From: Cristatella mucedo
Taxonomy: Eukaryota; Bryozoa; Phylactolaemata; Cristatellidae
NCBI GenBank assembly: GCA_009760855.2
Contig: WPIO01000035.1
Span: 1,274,501-1,334,500 of the forward strand
Length of the DNA stretch: 60,000 bases
Direction of reading: 5' to 3'
Shown: in pieces, positions 13,601 through 24,602 of the stretch
How the letters are laid out: each line of letters starts with the position of its first letter
How positions within the stretch are numbered: position 1 is the stretch's first letter
Made by a program: the position numbers and the translations under genes
Notes under the pieces: generated by a model
The model's input: the letters and a program-made list of their open reading frames with translations, nothing else
Database searches by the model: none
What the model was told of the DNA's origin: nothing

Positions 13601-16600
13601 GTACCCGAATCAAGAGACCAATAGCAAGCCCCGTCTGATAATACCTGTTGAATCTAGTACACAAAAGATAAACTGACAGGTTAGGGAAGTGAAAGAACTT
13701 CTCACAGGCAATCGAGGAAGAAGCATGCCATGTACACAGCTCAAGAACAGGTAGATAATGCAAATAAGTGCAAATGCCAGTAATATATGCAGCAAGGGAG
13801 TTAAGAGAGTTTGATATTCTAGAAGGCAGTGAGAGATTAAATGTAATTTAATTTATCTGTCTAATGTAATTTAACCAAAAAGCCACAAAGACTACCTGGG
13901 AGTTACGTAGGAGAGATTTCCATAGCACACTCAAAGCCTAAGCGACTTTTAGTAACTCATAATGTAGCCAACAGACTTTATCTTAGGCAACAAAGAGAAA
14001 GTGACAAGTATAGCTAAGTCTCGAAAACTTGAGGTAGTGAGTAGCATGGTAGCAGCAGCTAAGGACAGCTGGAAAGGATGTGCCAAGTCCGCAGCAAAAG
14101 AATAGGATGCAAAAGAATCGTGGAAGTGAGTTCCTCTGTCAAGGATCTGCAGAGCAAAAGCTTTTGTTACTAATGGTCTTTAGCATCTCAAAGCACTGGT
14201 ACAGCTGTAGGCCATGTGCTTACAAATGAAAACCTTTATTGTGCTTGGAGATTATATCGGCAAGAGGGAGAGTATAGATTGTGACCACGCACAGTGATGC
14301 CGTGATAGTGTTGCAATGCCAGTGATACCCAGACGAGATAAAAAAGGCACCGTAGAAAGACTTGGTGATTAACAGTATATAATGCTGAACATCCAGAAAA
14401 AACAAGCAGAGAGATTCTACCCGTGTCTGCATTCCTGAGAAGGTTGTTACACACTTGCAGCTAGGCTGACCCTGTGGACTGATTAACTCTTCATCATGAC
14501 TGGAAATTACTTGCTAGACGTGACGTTATAATATAACAGTTTCAGTGGTCTGCCACTACTTGCTCCAGTGTCGCTAATAGGAATGGCAGCAGGAAGATTG
14601 AGTGGAAGCTGCTAAGCTTTCATGTCCTAGAGTTGCCCTCTTAAGTAAGTGGCCTAAGAACAGCCCTTTTTAACGGATGCGTGATCAAGACCTGAAGCGA
14701 TGGCTAAGGACATTTGGATTATATTAGCTATGCAGTGCACCAGCAAATCTTGGCTCAGAAAGAGAACGTAGGGTGTGGAGACCAGAAGGCTGGTAGTCTT
14801 CTTAGATTGGGAGAAGAACTTCGAGGTGAAGGAACTAGTGACAAGCTTGAAGGAGGAAATTGATGTCGGCAGTGAACAAAGGGCAAATAGTCCAGTGAGG
14901 ATGCTACCTTGGGGATGAACTCACTGATCTTATCAATCTTGTTGAAGAAAAAGCTACTGAATCTATCTGCTTGATTGCTACACAGGCCACTAAGTAAGTT
15001 GCAGACCTGGGAGTGGTTAAGGAGGTGGCTGATGGGGGATGTCAGCATTTTTATTGCGAATCTGTGATTCCACTATGTTTTTTTTATAACAGCTTTACTT
15101 GGCCTTAGCTAGCATGAATTGGTACCACCTAAAAGAGTCCTTGTATGTCAGTCGATCGAAAGTCAGTGCTGATCTTTTGAGTGCTTTTCCAAGCTTGCGC
15201 TTGACAGTCTTAGCTAGTTTAACGTCTGCAGTAAACTATCGGCCTTCCGGCAAGGGCATACAAAGTATTTAGTCACTGGAGCACAAACTCGCCCAGAACC
15301 TCAGCTGGTGTCGTGTTATAGCATAACCAAAGAGGGCAGGTTGGACAGAGGATTGACCAGCAGTGCCGAGAAATATCTTTTTGTGCAGACATTATTAATG
15401 TCAATTTTCTTACGGTTTGAGATTTGCAGATGATTATGGATACCTAGAAGAACACAAACTTGCAGACTTAATCAGATTTGCACATGGTCAGAAGCTCAGG
15501 ATGTGATAATATTAGGAATGAACAACTTACAATCATGAGAGAATATTTTATCGAGTGTAACCTTTTGTGAGTTTAGCCATGCATATCAGGCATAAGAGAA
15601 AATGAAACAGTGTCATTTGGCTATTAAGAGGCCAGAGGGTCATCTATATGAATGTTAAAATCCGGCAGTGCAAGCTTAATGGTTCTACTGCTAAGCTGGT
15701 AGACAAATTTGTGACGTTCCACTAGACTTCTGTAACTGAGCACCGGCAGATCTTCCTGCAATTGCAACAACATGCTTACAGTTGGTGCAAAACTCAGCAG
15801 CTAGTTCTGCATGTCGCTAAGATTGCAGCTGCCACATTCAAATAGAATATTGGCTGATTTAAGTCATTTTTATATCTGAAGAAGAGCCTTAACGGCTATC
15901 ACCACCTCAGTTGGCAGTAAAGGATCGCCCACTTCAGGATTCGGACCCACGACCTCGGTCGTGAAGAGCAAGCACCTTATCTCCTGGGCTATCACGGTAT
16001 CCTAACTTCTCACTGGCCAGAGTGGACTCAGCCCAATAAGCAGTATATCAACTTCATGGTTTTGTCACTCCCTTTTAGGTCCATTCTCTTACTCTGCATT
16101 AATCAGTCATTGCATCTCGAAACACCCACTGTTCTGAGTCAAGTCGTTTAGTTGTCTCTCTACCCAAACCTCAAATCCTTTAAAGACTGTCCTTTCAATT
16201 TGTAAGCTCTCAAAGCCTGGATGTCACTCTCGACTAACGTGAAGACACCAATTGACTTGTTGAAATTTAAAAAAGGAACTAAAACGCATATTTTCTTCAC
16301 AGCATTTTCTCTGTCCTCTTGAGTTTCCTTTGGGTTCTTGCGGGTGCTGAAATTGTGTATGTATCACTAATCAATCGACATTCTTCGCTTGCAGCATATT
16401 CATAGTGCCAAGAAAGAAATTTGTGTTTTTGAGGTGCTATACACACACCATATTATTATTATTACACTAAAAACATACCTCTGTTCGGTTAAGTAACAAG
16501 AACTCTTTAGGGTCGTATCCTACAAACGAACCATTACATGTAGGTTTAAATCCAGGTGAACTGTCACGTATGTGGCTGCAATTGCCATGAACGTCTTCAA

Positions 16601-19600
16601 TATCCACGGCACAGCTAAACATAGGTTACTGATTGCGGAGGGTAAAACCACAGCCTGCCAGGAGTTCTTCCTGAAATCATTGAGTCAACATCACACCAAT
16701 CAAAAAGTGAGAGTAAATTATACAAAAGGAAAGCAAACCAAGCATAACCAGCTAAATGAGAAAAATGAAACAATTATTGCAAATCTCTTTCAATCCAAGA
16801 TATGAGCATACCTTCAGTCTCGCATTGCTTGCGTTTCTTGTCATCTTCTTCTTCCCAGTCGACCCGCATCCTCCGAGCTTCCCAGTTCGCAGGCAATTTC
16901 TTTTTACGATCTTCTTCAACTACCTCTTGGTGGTTTAACTTCCTAGCTTCATTCTACAATACATTATTGACTTACATGCAGAATTCGGGCACCATATCAA
17001 CTGCTACAACTAATACTGCCACATGCCAATCTAGAGATCAGTACAAACATAACAGTAACCAAAAAAGCATCAGTAACTTAATACCCTGATTTACACCCGT
17101 GTGTTCCCTCCAATCACCAAGTAAATACCACTGAGCCATAAACATCACCAGCAACCTAAAGTGGCTCAAATAAACGACTGAAAGTGGCTTAGCAATACAC
17201 ATATTTTCAGCACGTTATATCGACTTTGGCCAAACATGCCAAGACACTACACACATTCATCCTGTTAGATAATAAATAACTGTCACATTAAAAACTTCTA
17301 ACATACCTGCTTTAGCTTCTTACGTTGTCAAGTCTAAGCTTTGGGAGCATACAAACTGAAGACATGATTCCAACGGATTTGAGGTTGGTTAGAGGTACAG
17401 CTAAACGACTTGACTCAAAAGAGCAGGTATGCCAGGTAATCAGCCAGGACCACAAGAATGAAGTAACTGGTAGAGAGTGATTGAAACTTGAAGCGAAGTA
17501 GGGGAGTAGATCTGATAGGTAGGCTGGAGCCAAAGAGTGAAGGGGCCTAAAAGTGAGTGACAGAAACTTGAAGTCGACACGTTGCTTGACTGAGCGCCAG
17601 TGCAGGTCGGTGAGAAACAGTGAGATGTGGCAACTGCAATGCTCACGATGGAGAAGCCTAGCCGCAAGAGTTTGTTCCAGCTGTAGGTGCCTGATTGTAC
17701 AGGCCGGTAGGCCAGCAAGCAGCAAGTTACAGAAGTCGAGATAGGATTTCAGAAATGCATGGGCCAATTCGGCTGTAGTTCCCTGTCTAAGCAACCCCGA
17801 ATTTTAGCAATTTCACCTAGCTGAAAGTAGGCAGACTTGACTATGGCACAAATGTGGTCGCCTAGTGATATGTCACTTAGGGACAGGACACCTAGATTTC
17901 GTGCGTATACTAAAGGAGATATGCTGGCAGAGCCGAATTGTGAGTACTAAGCTATCCAATTTCTGAGTGACACTTGCTTTACCCACAGCTAGTAAGTTAT
18001 TTTTATCAGTAAATTTGAGAAAGTTTGCTGCCATCCATGTGGGATGTCCACAATACAAGCAGCAAGGGAGTTTGAATGAAAGAATTTGATGTGCTGGAGG
18101 GCTATGAGAGATCACAGCATGGGTACAGCTGTGTGTCATCTACATATAAGTGAAGGCCTAGACTGAGCTTGGCGATTGCATCAGCATAAGGGAAAGTATC
18201 GATTGTGAAAAGAAACCAAACAAGCACAGAGCCACAAGATACTCCTCTGACGATCTTTGTCAGCCTTTCCCACTGAGATAGGACCTAAACCATTTCAGTA
18301 CAGCGCCAGTGATGCCCGAGCGAGATGTGAGGCACTCGAGAAGGACTTGGTGATCATTAGTATCAAACGCTACCGAAAGATCAATCAAAACTAGCACAGA
18401 CACTTTACCCAAGTCTGCATTCCTGAGTAGGTCATTAAACACACGAAGCAATGACGACTCTGTGAAGTGATTAGCTCTAAAACCTGACTGGAACTAACTT
18501 GCTAGACTTGGAAGTTTTGATATACGAGTTTAGCTAGTCTGCCACTAATCTTTATACTGTCTTCGGTAGGAGCAGCAGTAGATAGAATGGAGACAACTTC
18601 TCCATGCCAAGTGTTGCCTTCTTAACGAGTAGCCCAACAACAGCCTTTCTGAAGGATGCAATAACAAGGTTTGAAGTTAAGGCTAAGAACATATTGATTA
18701 TATCAATAATGCAGGGCACCAGCAAATCTCGGCTCAGAAGGAGTACTTAAAAGGTACTGAGTCTAGAAGTCTAGCCTCCTCTTCTTAGACTGGGAGATGA
18801 AATACGAGGTGAGGTCAGTAGTGGTAAGCTTGAAGGATACTGATATGCAAGGAGCAAAGGGAAAATACTTCTGACCTTATCACTCTTTCTCACAAAGAAG
18901 CTATGGAAAACGATCTACTAGACCACCACAATGATCACTGGTAAGGTTCTTCGACGGGAGCAGGTCAGGAGATTGTCGATAGTCGCCATCGGCATTCTTA
19001 GATAGTGCATCTGTGATTTCACCATCTTTTTGTAGAAGCTGAACTTAGCCTTAGCTAGCATCGATTGGTAGGACCTAAATTAATCCTTGCATGCCAGTCG
19101 GTGCAGTCAGTCTTGATCTTTTATAGGCTTTATTAGAATTGAGCTTAGTAATTTTAGCTAGATTAATGTCTCCAGTAAACCACGGGCCATCTGGGCGAGG
19201 AAGTACAATGTGCTTAGTCAGAGCAACAAACTCAGTCAGAACATCAGCTAGAGTCTTGTTGTAGCATTTCACCAATGAGGGCAAGTCATACAAAGGATTG
19301 AGCAGAAGAGGTAAGGGAAGATATTTTGTTTAGACAGCATCAATGTCAAGGTTCTTCAGATTTACAAATGATTCATATATCAAAGGAGACATAAACTAAA
19401 GACTGAATGAAATCCACGTGTGATCAGATATACAGAATTTAAAAAAAAGTTGACAGAATGGGAGAATGTCTGAACACAAGTGTGATCTTTGATGTGTGTG
19501 GGGGGCCATGCACATGAGCCACAAGAGAACATAAATCAGCCAATGTATGCAATTCTGCTGTAGAGGAACAGGTGGGTTATCGAAATCAACATTACAATCC

Positions 19601-22600
19601 CTCAATACAAGAAACAAACAATTTCTGGAACTTTCAATCAAAATGAGATCACACAAACTTGAAATAACGTATGTCTTGGCACCTGAGAGGGCAACACAAG
19701 AGTGCCACGAATTGCTGATAGCAGTTCGAGGGACTCAGTACATGATATTCGAAGGACTGCTTAAAGGGAGCTGCAAATGGCTAACAATTCAGAGAGAAAC
19801 AAGGTGCAATCACTAATCCATCACCAGTTTTTATTGACTTCGATGTATGAAAGAATTAGAAGCCTTCCTGATGGCATCGGTTATAGTTACGCAGTTAGTT
19901 GATTTAAACTATTTCTCAGTCACTGCAAACAAGTCAAGGGCACCATCAAGAATCATGTCGCATCATGATATTCAAAATTCAATGAATATAAGTGCAGTCG
20001 GAAAAATCCCAGCACCCATTAATTAAAATAAAAGCCGCGGAGCTTGGAAACTCCCTAGTTATCTCGGAGCATTCTCTTGGGTGGCTTTAGTAGTCCTACT
20101 TCAGTAGTGGCAAAAATGCTAAAAATCAGACTATTTTAGACAGCAGACGATGAAATCTTTCAGAGTTTCCCAACATTTACTAATCACATTTTGTGGCATT
20201 GCCATAAGGCACAAGCATAGCACTTACATCCACCCATCACCTGTACTGCTGGATCGGCCGCATGTAGCTATGAAATGCCCAGTACAAGACACTGCAATAA
20301 GTATGTTACGTGGATGTTTACACTGCCACATCAACATGGCCAAGCAATCGTGACACGGGCCCAGGCTTGGGATTAACGAACTGGCTGCTCCTTATAATAA
20401 CAACACAACTACTGGGACTCGTTTGATCCCACAGCTGGCTAGATCTGGTCGACCGGGCAAGACCAGTGCCAGTGGTGATCGGTTCACCAAGATTGTAGCT
20501 ATTCAGAATATAACTACACAATGAGACTGTGCACGTCACGTGCACGGACATACAAAGAAGTTACAGGGATCGGTGTTGGTAAAGATATGGTCAGAAGGAG
20601 GCTCTCTATATGGGACATCTTTCTGTGGGTTTCAAACCTGCAAGCCTCTGCTCACAGTCATAAAGCAGTCTGCTTAGCAACAATGCCCACCAGTGTTTAC
20701 TGGACAAAGAACGACTGGAATTCTGCTTTACGGACTGATGAACATAAGTTCGTGATATTTTGTCACACAAAGCAATGCATAAGGGTTAGAATCATAATGC
20801 CCTGGCTGCCTATAGTGAAGTTCAACCCTAAGCCAGTTAAGGTTTGTGGCAGCTTTTTATCAGATCGACGGTATTATGGACCAGCCATTTTACCTTCAGG
20901 AGGTCCATCAAGTTGGATTGCCAAATGCAAACACTCGGATGAGGAAGCCATTAAATAATGGCAGCAAGATAACGACCCTGAGGACAATGACAGGTCATTG
21001 AAGTGCTTTTCCTTTTGAGTGTGATGTTGATGCAGTGGCCTAGCCAAATGCCAAATCCAAGCACCAAAGAACATATATGTGACCTTATCAACCAGCCACT
21101 ACGATTAGTGACTAGCCTTCGTCAGTGGCCGACCTTTCCAGAAAAAGTTTAGCCTCTGTGGAACGCTACAGTGGAGAAGAAAATGCAGAGATTTGTGGCA
21201 TCTAAGTCAGGGCAGATAAGTGAAATCGTAAAGAATAGCAGTGGGGGACATTATAATAAATGCATACATACTAATAGCAAGCGCTTGTTGGCTTTCAATA
21301 AATACGGATAGCATCTTAGAAACTCCTCTTACGCCAAGATTGGAGTAGCAGCTGCAGCAGCTGTGGCCATCTGCAAGGATTGTTTGCGACTGCATGTACA
21401 GATATCCCGGGCTGCAACTTCAAGAAGCTACACATGCACTAAGCTAGTGTTACCCTGGACATTTAATATGAAAAGAATGTCCTGCTGTGAGATTGACATG
21501 GCCAACACATTAACACTCTCCGGTGACAGCCCAATTTTCAATTGAAGAACACAAGACGCCCATTCGTTCACCAATTTACTATAGAGGTACAGGCCCCGAG
21601 ACTCACCCGCTTCATTTGCAAATCACGTAGCTTCTTCAGCCTCTCAGCTTGCTTTTTGGCATCGTCTGCCTTGTAATCAGTTGCTCCACTTGTAGAAGGT
21701 GTATCAGCTTTTGCCTAAAAAAAACATTTACACCATTGTTGTAAAACGGGAAGTTGTAAAAGAAACCAATATACTAGTTATACGGCAATACAAAGGATAA
21801 AAAGGAAAAGTTAAGAAAGTGTTTCACGCTTATCAAAGTCACATTGCTGAAGAGTGGCAGGAAGGCACTGCATTGGGCAAATTAAATGAAGATGCTAGAA
21901 GCAAATGCTTTAGGTTGCTCCAAAGAATGACAACAATCATGTCATGCTAAAGAAATATGCTCAAAAAACTGCCTCTAACATTACTATGTTATAAACGTCT
22001 ATTCAAAACATGCTGTTTTGCTTGAGCGATGCAAACCTCTAGCAACAATTCTATACTGAAAATATCGACACACTGCCACCAGGTGGTTCCCAATTTTTTG
22101 TGTTCACTCGGGAAACATCTGGACTACGGTAGCGCAGAGGCACTGCCGTGATCGGGTCACCCAAGAGTAACTTCTCTGATGCAGTCCGATGCTGGGATCG
22201 GCAAGCAAAATCCAGCCTTGCTTTTTTGTGCTGCACAGTCAACAATGGCTTGCAATTGGCCACCAGCGCATTCAGGCTTTGTTCGCGAAATCATCCGACC
22301 ATTCCGTTTGCATAGAAGAGATTCTGGCAGTGCATTTTACCAGTGGCAAACCTGTCCTTCAGGCCACTGCTTTTGAGTTGCTGGTCCTCTCTCGAGAACT
22401 TACTCTTGGGTGACCGATCACGGCAGCACCTCTGTGCTACAATAGTGGCAGCGCCTCTGTACTACCCAAGTCCGGATGTTTCCTAATATGTTCCTAGCAG
22501 TACCCTCTGAGATATTCAGCCGCCTAGCGATTTCTAGGTTTTAATGGCCATCTCTGTGTAGCAATATCAAAACCGCTCTAGTACCCATCAATCCTGTTCA

Positions 22601-24105
22601 CATCAATAGGAGGTCGGAACAAACCTATTCTTTATGACTTCTTATATTCGTCAGGCCACTGACTCAGTTAGCTTTCGACAAACATCTGGAGTAATGCAGT
22701 CACATAGCTGCCTAAGGGGAAATGGCAAGAACATACTTACAAAATGTGTCCTGATAACCGTACTAACACTGACAGCCTTGCCGGTGGCCTCTTCCAAGGG
22801 AATAATAATGCATTTGATATAGCGCCCCCAGATAACTCAATCTCTTTCTAGGCACTTGAAATTTGCTACAAAGGAAGCACTCCCATCGTTCATGCTAGCA
22901 CCTTGGCTTTCTTACTGGGTGCTAAACATTGGCAATGACACTGTTTTTACAGTATCTGGGGAAATGTCTGGCTTCCGACATTGTCATCATTCTCATGGAA
23001 TAACTTTTTATTGTACCACTGGAGCACTGCGAAGTAAGATTTAGTGTATGCATCAAGTATCACACTCTCTAAAAATGTATCACAACAACCGTATCAGACA
23101 TTTTTTCTGCAATCAAGAATTTGAAGCATACTACTTTGAGCATGCACAACCGTGGGCTTGAGATGGTTCGCATTACTTTTGAGAAGCAAGAAATCAATGA
23201 CACTGGAAAGAAACCCCCAAAAGCGTTTTCTGACGAACAAGGTGAAAAAAGCATTTTTTAAATTATTGCCTGGTTCACAACTCCCTCACTTTGCCAAATG
23301 TACATACTCAAATTAAACTATCTTCACACAATTTTAATGATGTTTGATTTGATAATGTAATGATGAAACTTGTTAATACATGCAGATCACCACAGTTTTG
23401 GCTGTAGGGTGTACCAAGACTTCTGAAGTGGTGGTGTTTGCCAAGACTTCTAAAGCAGTTTTATAAGACCCTACAGCTCTCGATTAGTCTTGATTTCTTA
23501 CTTAGTCTCGAACCAGGTCTGGCCTACGTCTGCAAATGCACAAAAACGTATGTCTCAAGCCTTGAACATTCCCAAACTAGTATCAGATACAGTCGCTGAT
23601 ACATTTATAGAGTGGGATACCTGGCAAAGTAGGCTAGCAAAGGTGGGAGCTTACATAATATGCTTGTATTAATCCTACCCGATGTTGAATTTATTTAGCA
23701 TTGATTTTGCAGAACTGCAAGGTTTTAGATTTGTGTTAACTCAAGAGGGTGCATCGATTGATTTGGCAGGCAGTACAGACCTAAGCCAGGATCATGTATG
23801 AGGCTCCTACTTGTCGGTCGAAATATGGCTACTTTCAGTTAAATTCGGCAAAAAAACTAGAAAGAGAGAAGGGGATCATAACGATTGTGCCATCCCCTTT
23901 CCCACCATCCTTTAATGTTACCTCTAAGCTAATTTTTTCTTAAGTAGCCATACTGCTATGTGTCTACCATGTAAAGGGCAATGTTCAGTTGGCTACCGAT
24001 TTGGCAATGCTTAGGCTGACATTGCTACACATATACCATCAGCACAACATCCATAAAGTCCTAATAGTTTTGTGTAGCCACATATAGAAATCCTACAACA
24101 CACAC

Positions 24106-24162
<57 letters not shown>

Positions 24163-24546
24163 ATAATATTCTGCAATGTCGAAGCTCAAATTACTATTTT
24201 ATGATAAAACGATCAAATATCTGAGGTAGCATAAATGTTTCAAATTAGCCAAAGGCACTCGACAGAGAGCTTGGGTCAACATGCAAATCGGCTATAACGC
24301 ACCAGGAAACTGCCTCTCCCCTCCTTAACTACAGGCCTAAATGTCAAAATTAACACGAGTGATGAAAATTTCACATGCACAGCAACATAATAATAAGAAC
24401 AAGATATTTGAAGAACCTCAGAGAACTTAGTCTAATTCCAGGCAGTCACTTATGATCTAAGGGAAGCATATCAACATGGCTAGTTATAATGTGCACAGCA
24501 TCAGCATGCATAAGCACGGACCGAGCAGATGCTGTGTGGAGCAGGT

Positions 24547-24602
<56 letters not shown>

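Noticed and set aside
20521-20958. A novel 145-residue gene in SYF2 intron 2
   Set aside because: The sequence carries Tc1-type transposase motifs, with the rest of the transposase in broken frames on either side.
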